NCBI GenBank assembly: GCA_035999765.1
Contig: CP108521.1
Span: forward strand, 2,108,001-2,172,000
Length of the DNA: 64,000 nt
Direction of reading: 5' to 3'
Origin: Streptomyces sp. NBC_01231
GTDB taxonomy: Bacteria; Actinomycetota; Actinomycetes; Streptomycetales; Streptomycetaceae
The notes under the pieces are model-generated. The model saw only the letters and a program-made list of their open reading frames with translations, did not search any database and was not told the origin of the DNA. Positions 1-8,554 of this stretch are shown here, piece after piece. Positions within the stretch are counted from its first letter, which is position 1, and each line of letters opens with the position of its first letter. A program made the position numbers and the translations under genes.

Positions 1-2
1 TG

Positions 3-620
3 GAGGGCCCCGGCGGCTACCAGTTCGTGGGCCGCACGACCCAGGTGTGGTCGGGCTGGCAGCAGCGCGGCGCGTTCGAGCCGGGTTCGCCCTGGCTGCT
101 GCGCTTCTTCGACCGGATCAAGTGGTATCCGGTCGACGCGGACGAGCTGGTCGACCTGCGCGCCGACATCACCTCCGGCCGGTTCGTGCCCCGCATCGAG
201 GAGGGCACGTTCTCGCTGGCCGAGTACCAGGCCTTCCTGGCCGAGAACGCCGGGTCCATCGCCGCGTTCAGGTCCCGGCAGCAGACCGCCTTCGCCGCGG
301 AGCGGGACGCGTGGGAGGCGGCGGGCGAGTTCACCCGGGCGCAGGCGGCCGCCGCACCGGCCCCTCCCCCGGCCGAGGTCACCGTCCCGCCCGGCGGGCG
401 CCTCGTGGAGGCCGAGTTCGCCGCCTCCGTCTGGCAGCTGAACGTCGAGCCCGGCGACGAGGTGTCGGCAGGTCAGCCGCTGCTCGCCCTGGAGGCGATG
501 AAGATGGAGTCCCGGGTGCACGCGCCGATGGACGGCGTGGTGGCTCAGGTCCTGGCCAGGACCGGGGACCAGGTGGAGGCGGGGACGGCACTGGTCGTCC
601 TGGCCCCGGCCGCGAACTGA
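3..620 (+). CDS. Urea carboxylase, C-terminal part (cut by window edge)
   Basis: The reading frame is open at the left edge and ends at a TGA, leaving about 205 residues. The visible part begins in the carboxyltransferase-like region (YQFVGRTTQVW and following, typical of urea amidolyase and urea carboxylase) and ends with a biotin-carrier domain carrying the biotinylation motif EAMKM around residue 165. In this family the biotin lysine shuttles CO2 to urea to make allophanate at ATP cost. The next gene, 14 bases downstream on the same strand, is allophanate hydrolase, so the two form the two-step ATP-dependent urea degradation pathway as separate polypeptides, not as the fused yeast-type enzyme. 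The N-terminal biotin carboxylase domain lies outside the window. Confidence 0.9.
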   Translation, partial: EGPGGYQFVGRTTQVWSGWQQRGAFEPGSPWLLRFFDRIKWYPVDADELVDLRADITSGRFVPRIEEGTFSLAEYQAFLAENAGSIAAFRSRQQTAFAAERDAWEAAGEFTRAQAAAAPAPPPAEVTVPPGGRLVEAEFAASVWQLNVEPGDEVSAGQPLLALEAMKMESRVHAPMDGVVAQVLARTGDQVEAGTALVVLAPAAN

Positions 621-634
621 AAGAGGAACAAGCA

Positions 635-2302
635 ATGTCCAGCACTCTCTCCCGTGTCCGCGCCGCCTACGCCCGCGTCGAGGCCGTGGACCGGCCCGAG
701 ATCTGGATCGACCTCCGCCCGCGGGCTCAGGTCGAGGCGGAGGCCCGGAGGATCGACGAGCTTGTCGCCTCCGGCGTTCGACTTCCGCTCGCCGGGCGCC
801 TGTTCGCCGTCAAGGGGAACATCGACGTGGCCGGCCTGCCCACGACCGCGGGCTGCCCGTCGTACGCCTACCGGCCCGACGCCGACGCGCCGGTCGTCGC
901 CCGCCTCCGCGCGGCGGGCGCCGTCGTCCTGGGCACCACGAACCTGGACCAGTTCGCGACCGGGCTGGTCGGCACCCGCTCCCCGCACGGCGCCGTACGG
1001 AGCGCGCACGACCCGGCCAGGATCAGCGGCGGCTCCAGCTCCGGCTCGGCCGTCGCGGTGGCCCTCGGCATCGTCGACTTCGCGCTGGGCACCGACACCG
1101 CGGGCTCGGGCCGCGTCCCGGCCGCCTTCAACGGCATCGTCGGCCTCAAGCCCACCCGGGGCCTGGTCCCGATCACCGGCGTGGTCCCGGCCTGCGCCTC
1201 CCTGGACTGTGTGACGGTCTTCGCCCGCACGCTCCCCGAGGCCGAGCAGGCCCTGGCCCACATGGCGTCCCCGCCGGCCCGCGATCTCCCCGCGCTCCCC
1301 CAGCGGGCCCCGGGCCCCTGGCGCGTCGCCGTCCCGGCACGGGAACAGCTTCTCGAGCTGGACGAGGGCTGGGCGGAGGCCTACGAGGCGGCCGTGGGCC
1401 AGCTCGTCACCGCTGGCGCCACGGTGCGGGAGATCGACCTCGGCCCCTTCACGGAGGCCGCGGCGATGCTGTACGAGGGCGCGTTCGTCGCCGAGCGCTA
1501 CACAGCCGTAGGGAGCTTTGTCGACAAAGCGCTGGCCGCGAACGACCCGTCTCTCGACGCCACCGTCGCCGGCATCATCACCCGGGCCCGGGACATCCCG
1601 GCCCACCAGCTGTTCGCCGACACCGATCGCCTGGCCGTCCTGCGCACCCGGGCGCTGGCCGCGCTCGCCGACGCGGACGCCCTGCTGCTGCCCACCGCAC
1701 CCGGCCACCCCACCCTCGCCGAGGTGGCCGCCGATCCCCTGGGCTCCAACGCCCGCCTGGGCCGCTTCACCAACTCCACCAACCTCTTCGACCTGGCCGC
1801 GGTGGCCGTCCCGGCGGGCGAGGCGAACGGCCTCCCCTTCGGCGTCATGCTGATCGGCCCGGCGTTCACGGACGAACGCCTGGCCACGATCGCCCGGCTG
1901 CTCCAGCCGCAGACACAGCTCGCGGTGGTGGGGGCACACCTGTCGGGCCAGCCCCTCAACCCGCAGCTCCTGTCCCTGGGCGCCCGTCTGGACCGCACGA
2001 CCACCACGGCCCCGTTCTACCGCCTGCACGCGTTGGCAACGACCCCGCCCAAGCCCGGCCTGGTGCACGTGGGCGAGGGCGGCGCGGAGATCGAGACGGA
2101 GGTCTGGCGCCTCCCGGCAGAGGGCCTCGGCCGCCTACTGGCCGCACTCCCCCGCCCGATGACCCTGGGCAGCGTGCACCTGGCGGACGGCACCCACGTG
2201 CCGGGCTTCCTCTGCGAACCAGGGGCGCTCGCCACCGCGGAGGACATCACCCAGTACGGCGGCTGGCGTTCCTACCTGGACCGTCATCCCACGGACGAGT
2301 AG
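635..2302 (+). CDS. atzF: Allophanate hydrolase
   Basis: A 555-residue amidase-signature enzyme that splits allophanate into ammonia and CO2, the second step after urea carboxylase. The N-terminal two thirds has the amidase Ser-cisSer-Lys machinery: a lysine in FAVKGNID near residue 60 and the glycine/serine-rich SGGSSSGSAVA signature near residue 130. The last 120 residues form the small C-terminal domain typical of AtzF/DUR1,2 proteins. The ATG is chosen because an AGAGG ribosome site lies 7 bases upstream, immediately after the carboxylase stop; the open frame upstream of it is only an overlap with that gene. The 3' end overlaps the end of the convergent helicase gene by 19 bases. Confidence 0.93.
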   Translation: MSSTLSRVRAAYARVEAVDRPEIWIDLRPRAQVEAEARRIDELVASGVRLPLAGRLFAVKGNIDVAGLPTTAGCPSYAYRPDADAPVVARLRAAGAVVLGTTNLDQFATGLVGTRSPHGAVRSAHDPARISGGSSSGSAVAVALGIVDFALGTDTAGSGRVPAAFNGIVGLKPTRGLVPITGVVPACASLDCVTVFARTLPEAEQALAHMASPPARDLPALPQRAPGPWRVAVPAREQLLELDEGWAEAYEAAVGQLVTAGATVREIDLGPFTEAAAMLYEGAFVAERYTAVGSFVDKALAANDPSLDATVAGIITRARDIPAHQLFADTDRLAVLRTRALAALADADALLLPTAPGHPTLAEVAADPLGSNARLGRFTNSTNLFDLAAVAVPAGEANGLPFGVMLIGPAFTDERLATIARLLQPQTQLAVVGAHLSGQPLNPQLLSLGARLDRTTTTAPFYRLHALATTPPKPGLVHVGEGGAEIETEVWRLPAEGLGRLLAALPRPMTLGSVHLADGTHVPGFLCEPGALATAEDITQYGGWRSYLDRHPTDE

Positions 2303-5091
2303 GCGACCACTCCCCGCAGCAGCCCGTCGACCGCCTTACGCGCGTTCTTCGCCACCGTCGAACCCCCGGAGGGCGCCGCGGCCGAGATCTGCCCCAGCAC
2401 GTCGATCACCTGCTTGCACCACCGCACAAAGTCCCCCGCGGGCATCTCCGCCTCACGCAGCACCTCGTCGAGGCCCTTCCCGGACGACCACATGTACGCG
2501 GCCCAGGCGAACCCGAGGTCGGGCTCGCGCTGCCCCACGCCCTCGCTCTGGGTGATCCGGAACTCCTCCTCCATGGCGTCCAGGCGCCCCCAGATCCGCA
2601 CCATCTCGCTGAGCGCGGCCTTGGCCTTGCCCGACGGCAGCTTCGGCGCCATCGCGTCGTCGCCGGCGCGGGACTCGTACACCAACGCGGAGACACACGC
2701 GGCGAGTTCGGCCGGGCCGAGGCCCTCCCACACGCCCGCGCGCAGGCATTCGCTGGACAGCAGGTCGAGCTCGCCGTACAGCCGGGCGAGCCGCTTGCCG
2801 TGCTCGGTGACCTCGTCACCGCGCAGGTAGTCCAGCTCCGTCAGCAGCGCGACGATGCGGTCAAACGTACGGGCGATGGTGTTCGTACGGCCCTCGATGC
2901 GCCGCTCCAGCTGTGAGGTGTCCCGCAGCAGCCGGTGGTAGCGCTCGGCCCAACGGGCGTGGTCCTCACGGTCGCTGCAGCCGTGGCAGGGGTGCGCCCG
3001 GATGTCGGTGCGCAGCCGGGCGATCTGCCGGTCGTCGGCGGCCTGGGCGCGCTTCTTGCGGGCCCGCTCCGGCGGGATGTGCCCGGCCTTGGTGCGCAGC
3101 GCCGAGGCGAGGTCCCGACGGGACTGCGGTGAGCGCGGGTTGAAGGACTTCGGGATCCGCATCCGCTCCAGCGGTTCGACGGGCACCGGGAAGTCCATCG
3201 ACGCGAGCCGCTTGACCTGCCGCTCGGCGGTCAGCACCAGCGGGCGCGGACCGTCGTGGTGCTCGAAACCGCGGTGGCCGTTGGACCGTCCGGCCGACAG
3301 CCCCGGGTCAAGGACCAGCGCGAGGCCGGCGTACTTGCCGGTCGGGACATGGATGACGTCACCCGGCTTGAGCTTCTCCAGCGCGACGGCGGCCTCGGCG
3401 CGCCGCTGGCTGGCGCCCTGCTTGGCCAGCTCGGTCTCGCGGTCCTTGAGTTCGCGGCGCAGTCGCGCGTACTCCTCGAAGTCGCCGAGGTGGCAGGTCA
3501 TGGAGTCCTTGTAGCCCTCCAGCCCCTCCTCGTTGCGCTGCACCTGCCGGGAGATCCCGACGACCGACTTGTCGGCCTGGAACTGCGCGAAGGACGTCTC
3601 CAGGAGCTCGCGCGAACGGTGCCGGCCGAACTGTTCGACCAGGTTGACCGCCATGTTGTACGACGGCTTGAAGCTGGAGCGCAGCGGATAGGTGCGGGTG
3701 CCGGCCAGTCCCGCCAGGTGGTCGGGGCTCGACCCGCGCTGCCACAGCACCACCGCGTGGCCCTCGATGTCGATGCCGCGTCGGCCCGCACGCCCGGTCA
3801 GCTGGGTGTACTCACCCGGTGTGATGTCGGCGTGCTGCTCGCCGTTCCACTTGACGAGCTTCTCCAACACCACCGACCGCGCGGGCATGTTGATGCCCAG
3901 CGCGAGCGTCTCGGTCGCGAACACGGCCTTCACCAGGCCGCGTACGAACAGTTCCTCGACGACTTCCTTGAACGTCGGCAGCATGCCCGCATGGTGGGCC
4001 GCGATACCGCGCTCCAGGCCTTCCAGCCACTCGTAGTACCCGAGGACGTGCAGGTCCTCGTTGGGGATGGAGGCCGTACGCTCCTCGACCAGGGCACGCA
4101 CCTTCTCCCGCGCCTCGTCGTCGTTGAGCCGAAGGCCCGCGTACAGGCACTGCTGTACGGCCGCCTCGCAGGCGGCGCGGCTGAAGATGAACGTGATGGC
4201 GGGCAGCAGGCCCTCGGCGTCCAGCCGTTCGATCACCTCGGGCCGGCTCGGTGTCCAGATCCGTGAGCGCTGTCGGCGCTCGCGCTCCCGGTCGGCCTCG
4301 CGCATGGCGCGGCCCCGCCTGCGGTCCTGGTAGGACGGGCGCTGCGCCTCCATGCGGGCCAGCCGCGTCAGGTCGGGGTTGACGGCCTTCTTCTGGCCCT
4401 CGCCCTCCTCGAACAGGTCGTACATCCGCCGCCCGGCGAGCACGTGCTGGAACAGCGGCACGGGCCGGTGTTCGGAGACGATCACCTCGGTGTCGCCGCG
4501 GACCGTGTCGAGCCAGTCGCCGAACTCCTCGGCGTTCGACACGGTGGCCGACAGCGAGACGAGGGTGACCGACTCAGGAAGGTGGATGATCACTTCCTCC
4601 CATACGGCGCCACGGAAGCGGTCGGAGAGGTAGTGCACCTCGTCCATCACCACGTAGCCGAGGCCGAGCAGGGTCTGCGAGCCCGCGTACAGCATGTTCC
4701 GCAGCACCTCGGTGGTCATCACGACCACCGGGGCGTCGGAGTTGACGCTGTTGTCGCCGGTGAGCAGGCCCACCTTGTCCGCGCCGTACCGGCGGCAGAG
4801 GTCGGCGTACTTCTGGTTCGACAGTGCCTTGATGGGCGTCGTGTAGAAGCACTTCTTGCCCTGCTGGAGGGCGAGGTGGACGGCGAACTCGCCGACGATC
4901 GTCTTGCCGGATCCGGTGGGCGCGGCCACCAGGACGCCCTTCCCCGATTCGAGCGCCTGACAGGCCTCGATCTGGAAGGGGTCGAGGCCGAAGTCGTACA
5001 TCTCGCGGAAGTCGGCGAGCGCGGTGGCCTGCTCGACAGCGCGCCTACGTGCTGCCGCGTACCGCTCGGCCGGTGAGAGGTCCTCTGTCAT
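2284..5091 (-). CDS. helY: DEVH-box superfamily 2 RNA/DNA helicase (HelY/Ski2/Mtr4-like)
   Basis: A 935-residue Ski2-like helicase. Seen: Walker A APTGSGKT at residues 57-64, the DEVH box at 150-153, motif III SAT, motif VI QLTGRAGRRG, and a DSHCT-type C-terminal region. Family members unwind structured RNA or act in nucleic-acid quality control; the in vivo substrate in actinobacteria is not settled. I start it at the ATG at 5091 (MTEDLSPAERY), not at the TTG at 5124, because the TTG is part of a near-perfect RecA-NDp (PafBC-type) promoter at 5102-5124. That promoter would put transcription start within a few bases of the ATG, giving an almost leaderless mRNA. The end overlaps the convergent allophanate hydrolase gene by 19 bases. 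Confidence 0.92.
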   Translation of the reverse strand: MTEDLSPAERYAAARRRAVEQATALADFREMYDFGLDPFQIEACQALESGKGVLVAAPTGSGKTIVGEFAVHLALQQGKKCFYTTPIKALSNQKYADLCRRYGADKVGLLTGDNSVNSDAPVVVMTTEVLRNMLYAGSQTLLGLGYVVMDEVHYLSDRFRGAVWEEVIIHLPESVTLVSLSATVSNAEEFGDWLDTVRGDTEVIVSEHRPVPLFQHVLAGRRMYDLFEEGEGQKKAVNPDLTRLARMEAQRPSYQDRRRGRAMREADRERERRQRSRIWTPSRPEVIERLDAEGLLPAITFIFSRAACEAAVQQCLYAGLRLNDDEAREKVRALVEERTASIPNEDLHVLGYYEWLEGLERGIAAHHAGMLPTFKEVVEELFVRGLVKAVFATETLALGINMPARSVVLEKLVKWNGEQHADITPGEYTQLTGRAGRRGIDIEGHAVVLWQRGSSPDHLAGLAGTRTYPLRSSFKPSYNMAVNLVEQFGRHRSRELLETSFAQFQADKSVVGISRQVQRNEEGLEGYKDSMTCHLGDFEEYARLRRELKDRETELAKQGASQRRAEAAVALEKLKPGDVIHVPTGKYAGLALVLDPGLSAGRSNGHRGFEHHDGPRPLVLTAERQVKRLASMDFPVPVEPLERMRIPKSFNPRSPQSRRDLASALRTKAGHIPPERARKKRAQAADDRQIARLRTDIRAHPCHGCSDREDHARWAERYHRLLRDTSQLERRIEGRTNTIARTFDRIVALLTELDYLRGDEVTEHGKRLARLYGELDLLSSECLRAGVWEGLGPAELAACVSALVYESRAGDDAMAPKLPSGKAKAALSEMVRIWGRLDAMEEEFRITQSEGVGQREPDLGFAWAAYMWSSGKGLDEVLREAEMPAGDFVRWCKQVIDVLGQISAAAPSGGSTVAKNARKAVDGLLRGVVAYSSVG

Positions 5092-5101
5092 CGTGCTTTC
5101 G

Positions 5102-5124
5102 AGCGTACCGGGCCCCACTGACAA
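5102..5124 (-). promoter_or_regulatory. RecA-NDp / PafBC-type promoter of the helicase gene
   Basis: On the minus strand the sequence reads TTGTCAGTG, then 8 bases, then TACGCT. This is an exact match to the mycobacterial DNA-damage promoter TTGTCRGTG-N8-TAnnnT, recognised by RNA polymerase with the WYL activators PafB and PafC. The -10-like hexamer ends 10 bases before the helicase ATG at 5091. PafB and PafC are encoded about 3 kb away in this window. The match is seen directly; its function is inferred. Confidence 0.75.
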
Positions 5125-5273
5125 CGGACGATCATTATCCGGATCCGGATCCGGCCGCCCACCGCGTGACGGCGACGTAGGACCTCAACGACAACGCCGT
5201 GGGCATCCACAACGGCCCTTCGTTCTCCCCGGCCGTGCTGGTCCCACCGGCCGTGGCGGTCCCGCGGTCCGGC

Positions 5274-6218
5274 TCAGGTGACGTCGTCGTAGCCGTTGAC
5301 CACCGAGGTGCCCTCGGCGCTCCCGCTCGCCTGGTGGGGCAGGGCCTTCGAGGCGGACACGGATTCGACCTCGCCGACGCCCTCCGGCGTGAGATCGAGA
5401 GGCGATGCCTCGTCGTCGTCCAGTTCTGCGTCGGGATCGGCGCGCCTGCGACGCCTGTCGTTCAGCAGCGCGATACCGACCGCGATGAAGTAGAGGATCA
5501 CGATCGGACCGGCGAGCGCGATCATGCCGAAGGGGTCGGTGGTCGGGGTCGCCACGGCGCCGAAGACGAAGACGCCCATGACCACACCACGCCACCATCC
5601 GGCCATCCGGCGGCCGGTCACCATGCCGCTGAAATTGAGCATGACGAGCAGCAGGGGCAGCTCGAAGGCGGCACCGAAGACGAGGATCATCCTGACGATG
5701 AAGTCCAGGATCTTGTCCATCGGGAGGATGTTCGCCGAGCCGTCGGGCGTGATCCCGAGGAGCACGCGCATGCTGATCGGCAGGACGCTGTAGGCCAGCG
5801 CGGCTCCACCCAGGAAGAGCGGCACGGCCGCGGCCACGAACCAGTACGTGTACTTGCGCTCATGCTTGTGCAGCCCCGGCGCGACGAACGCCCAGAGCTG
5901 GTAGAGCCAGACCGGACTCGAGATGATGATGCCCGCCATGAAGCACACCTTCACCGTGGTGGTGAAGGGGGACAGCAGGTCGGTGTACGCGATGACCGCG
6001 CAGGTACCGCCCGTGGACTCGCCCAGTCCGCTGGTACAACGCGGAACGGGGTCCATCAGGAAGTTCATCAGCTCCTGGCTGTAGAAGGCGACCACCACGG
6101 ACACGACCGTGATCGCCAACATGCCCTTCGCGAGCCGGTTGCGGAGCTCACGAAGGTGATCCGCGAGGGGCATCCGCCCCTCGGGGTCCTTCTCCTTCTT
6201 GCGGGCAGGCTTCAGCAA
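5274..6218 (-). CDS. tatC: Twin-arginine translocase subunit TatC
   Basis: A 314-residue polytopic membrane protein, the signal-peptide receptor of the Tat pathway for folded proteins. Seen: the conserved cytoplasmic N-terminal MPLADHLRELRNRL, multiple hydrophobic segments consistent with six membrane spans, and an acidic cytoplasmic tail extended beyond the usual family length. The start is a TTG with a GGGAACGTGGG purine stretch just upstream; an internal ATG in front of the PLADH motif would lose 15 basic residues. It lies 47 bases downstream of tatA on the same strand, as expected for an actinobacterial tatA-tatC unit. PafBC followed by tatAC is also the mycobacterial arrangement. Confidence 0.95.
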   Translation of the reverse strand: MLKPARKKEKDPEGRMPLADHLRELRNRLAKGMLAITVVSVVVAFYSQELMNFLMDPVPRCTSGLGESTGGTCAVIAYTDLLSPFTTTVKVCFMAGIIISSPVWLYQLWAFVAPGLHKHERKYTYWFVAAAVPLFLGGAALAYSVLPISMRVLLGITPDGSANILPMDKILDFIVRMILVFGAAFELPLLLVMLNFSGMVTGRRMAGWWRGVVMGVFVFGAVATPTTDPFGMIALAGPIVILYFIAVGIALLNDRRRRRADPDAELDDDEASPLDLTPEGVGEVESVSASKALPHQASGSAEGTSVVNGYDDVT

Positions 6219-6265
6219 CCCACGTTCCCATCTCGTGCGGCGGGCCGGAGGTCACCGGCCCTGCG

Positions 6266-6553
6266 TCAGCGCTTGGCGGTGTCCGTCGGCTCGGTGACCG
6301 GGCGCGAGCTGGTCACGTCGCCGGGGGATGCCTGGATGGTGCGCTGAACGGGGGGCTGCTGGTCGTCGTTCGGCGGGGCCGCGGCCGTGGACGCGTTGTC
6401 CTGGCCCTCGGACTTCATCGCCTTGGCCTCGCTCTTCAGGATGCGGGCGGACTTGCCGAGCGAGCGAGCCATGTCCGGAAGCTTCTTGGCGCCGAACAAC
6501 AGGATGACGATGACAAGGATGAGAATGATCTCTGTGGGGCCGAGCCTACCCAT
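6266..6553 (-). CDS. tatA: Twin-arginine translocase subunit TatA
   Basis: A 95-residue Tat pore-forming subunit: a short N-terminal transmembrane helix (TEIILILVIVILLFGAKKLP), the hinge and amphipathic helix (MARSLGKSARILKSEAK) and a Pro/Gln-rich, unstructured acidic tail. The ATG at 6553 has a good AAGAAGG ribosome site 7 bases upstream; an open frame continues 44 residues further but that part lacks family similarity. It is the first gene of the tatA-tatC pair and supplies the oligomeric channel that TatC recruits for exporting folded Tat substrates, which are abundant in Streptomyces. Confidence 0.95.
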   Translation of the reverse strand: MGRLGPTEIILILVIVILLFGAKKLPDMARSLGKSARILKSEAKAMKSEGQDNASTAAAPPNDDQQPPVQRTIQASPGDVTSSRPVTEPTDTAKR

Positions 6554-6785
6554 AGCTTTTACCTTCTTCACCGAGGCGACAGGAAGTTCTTGTGTTCGCC
6601 TGGTCGGACAGAGATCCGACCAGTTGGCTTTGGGCGATCGTAACCCGCAGGAGTAAACGTCAGGCAATGTCTGTGCGTACTCCATTTCCGGCCCGCGCCT
6701 CGTCCTCAGGCCGTGTCAATGAGCGTACCTGGCCCGGATGAGAAGTTGACAAGGCGCAGTGCCACAATCCCGCAGGACCCGCAAC

Positions 6786-6980
6786 TCACAGGGCATCCAC
6801 GGATCGGGCCGCGCTCAGCGACGCCCGCTCCAGATCCTCGGCGGCGCGGTTGATCCGCCGGGCGGAGTCCGTGACCTGCCTGCCCAGACGCTGCGCCTCC
6901 AGAAAGACCCGGACCGCGAACACACCGAGAACGGCGAGACCCAGAAAACCCACAGTTACCGCGAACATCGGCCAGAACAT
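6786..6980 (-). CDS. Small single-span membrane protein of unknown function
   Basis: A 64-residue protein with one N-terminal transmembrane segment (roughly residues 2-27, FWPMFAVTVGFLGLAVLGVF) followed by a charged helical segment rich in Arg, Glu and Ala. It resembles small proteins conserved at this position in Streptomyces between the zinc-ribbon gene and tatA. There is no catalytic motif. The shape, one membrane anchor plus an amphipathic cytoplasmic helix, is superficially TatA-like, but the TatA hinge motif (FG with lysines) is missing, so I do not call it a Tat component. The start ATG has only a weak AGG upstream. Confidence 0.7.
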   Translation of the reverse strand: MFWPMFAVTVGFLGLAVLGVFAVRVFLEAQRLGRQVTDSARRINRAAEDLERASLSAARSVDAL

Positions 6981-7102
6981 GAACCGAGCCTAGACGGTCC
7001 GGCACGGCGGCCGACGCCGACGGGTGCGCACGGTTCCCGCCGAGGGACCGCTGGAAGCAGTCGCCGCCAGGGAGCCGCCGGTGGAACCGACCGGCACAGG
7101 TC

Positions 7103-7390
7103 CTAGGGGGCCTGCAGCCGCAGGGTGCTGACCCCGCCGCCGGTGAGGAGTTCCACGATTCGCTCGCCGGCGGGCTTACGGACCGAGGCGCCGCACTCCG
7201 GGCAGGTGAAGGAGTAGAACGTGGTGCGGCTGCTGGCGCCGATGGCGAGGCGCAGGGCGCTCGCGGCGAGCTCGAAGCGACCCCGGCAGTCCGGGCAGCC
7301 CGCCCTGAACGTCACCGGCGTCACGCTTCTCATTCCGGCGAACGCGGAGGCCACGGTCATGTCCGCACCGGACGTCGACGACTCGCTCAA
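7103..7390 (-). CDS. Conserved zinc-ribbon protein next to pafBC
   Basis: About 95 residues with two CxxC knuckles, CPDC and CPEC, separated by about 33 residues, i.e. a zinc ribbon, followed by a short C-terminal tail. Function unknown. Start choice: a TTG at 7390 has a strong GAGGAG ribosome site 8 bases upstream; alternatives are ATGs at 7360 and 7333, which lack a ribosome site but keep the whole ribbon. The gene sits 124 bases downstream of pafC on the same strand, so it may be read with the DNA-damage activators. It could be a small nucleic-acid or protein-binding adaptor; that is only a guess from the ribbon. Confidence 0.75.
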   Translation of the reverse strand: MSESSTSGADMTVASAFAGMRSVTPVTFRAGCPDCRGRFELAASALRLAIGASSRTTFYSFTCPECGASVRKPAGERIVELLTGGGVSTLRLQAP

Positions 7391-7514
7391 AGCCCCTGCT
7401 CCTCTTCTTCTGGGCGTTCGCGGCCGGTACGCCACCCCCGGTTTCGAGGGGGAGCCGTGCTCAGTCGTCGGGTCACCGAACGGTCTCCCCTCACGACCGG
7501 CACTGGGCTGCGGC

Positions 7515-8540
7515 TCACGTGTGCCTGTCGTACTGCCCGTCATGCGTCCCGTGCGCCTCGACCCCGTCGTACGCCGCCAACGCCCCGCGGGCCGCCTCGC
7601 GGGCGCTGTCGGCGAGGTCGCGCGGCGACACGATCCGGCCATCACGCCCGAGGCGCAGCGCCAGCCGCCTGAGGGACGCCGGATCCGGGGTCCGCAGGGT
7701 GATACGCAGCCCACCGTCCGCAAGCTCATCCGCACTGTCGTGCGGGTAGTACTCGGCGACCCAGCGCCCGCCCGGGCCGACCTCGACGACGACCTCCGGG
7801 TCCTCTGCGGCGGGCTGCACCAGCGCCTCGGACAGGTCCCGCAGCTCGATCTCCGGCGGTGCGGCCGGCTCGTCGAGGATCTTGATCTCGGCGACCCGGT
7901 CGAGCCGGAAGGTGCGGCGCGCCTCGGAACGCCGGCACCAGGCCTCCACATAGGTGTGCCCGACGCTGACCAGCCGGATCGGGTCGATCTCGCGTTCGGT
8001 GACCTCGTCACGGGCGGGCGAGTAGTAGCGGATCCACAGGCGGCGCCGCTCGGAGATCGCCCGGTCGACGTCCGCGAAGACCCCGCCCTCGGACTCGAAG
8101 GTGACGGACAGCCGGGAGCTGGCGCCTGCCTGCTCACCGGCCGCGGCCTCCACCTTGGCGGTCGCACGCAGCAGCGCCTGCCGGTCGCTCTCCCGCAGGC
8201 CCGGCAGCGTGGACACCGCGCGGGCGGCGACCAGCAGCGCGGTCGCCTCGTCGGCGGCGAGCCTCAGCGGCTCGGCCGCCTCCGCGCCGAGGGCGGCGGG
8301 GTTGTGCCACCAGATCCGCTCACCGTCGGTGTCGATGTCGAGCAGGTCACCGCCCCGGAAACTGGTGCCGCACATGGGCAGGATGTCGAGGTCGGAGACC
8401 AGTTCGTCCTCGGTGATCCCGAAGGCACGGGCCACGTCCTCGACCCGGGCGCCGGGCCGCTCCCTCAGATACGTCACCAGGGACAGCATCCGCCGGGTCT
8501 GATCGATGGCGTTGCCCGGCCTGGCCGGTTTTCCCACCAC
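7515..8540 (-). CDS. pafC: WYL-domain transcriptional activator PafC
   Basis: A 341-residue protein with an N-terminal winged-helix region (ARVEDVARAFGITEDELVSDL) and a WYL domain whose signature appears as TYVEAWC, followed by RTFRLDRV and a C-terminal WCX extension. With PafB it forms the heterodimer that in mycobacteria activates most DNA-damage genes independently of LexA, by helping RNA polymerase recognise RecA-NDp promoters; the WYL domains are thought to sense a damage-linked signal. The GTG start has a GAGGGG ribosome site 10 bases upstream and lies only 14 bases after pafB, so the two are co-transcribed. Candidate target promoters are marked in this window at 5102, 25368 and 51451. 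Confidence 0.92.
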   Translation of the reverse strand: MVGKPARPGNAIDQTRRMLSLVTYLRERPGARVEDVARAFGITEDELVSDLDILPMCGTSFRGGDLLDIDTDGERIWWHNPAALGAEAAEPLRLAADEATALLVAARAVSTLPGLRESDRQALLRATAKVEAAAGEQAGASSRLSVTFESEGGVFADVDRAISERRRLWIRYYSPARDEVTEREIDPIRLVSVGHTYVEAWCRRSEARRTFRLDRVAEIKILDEPAAPPEIELRDLSEALVQPAAEDPEVVVEVGPGGRWVAEYYPHDSADELADGGLRITLRTPDPASLRRLALRLGRDGRIVSPRDLADSAREAARGALAAYDGVEAHGTHDGQYDRHT

Positions 8541-8554
8541 GTTCTTACGTCCCC

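Noticed and set aside
5092..5124. TTG start at 5124 for the helicase
   Set aside because: It has no ribosome site and coincides with the promoter -35 motif; the ATG at 5091 gives the expected family N-terminus.
6711..6760. TTGACA-like hexamers near 6715 and 6746 as promoters for tatA or the small membrane gene
   Set aside because: No -10 hexamer at 16-18 bases in either orientation.
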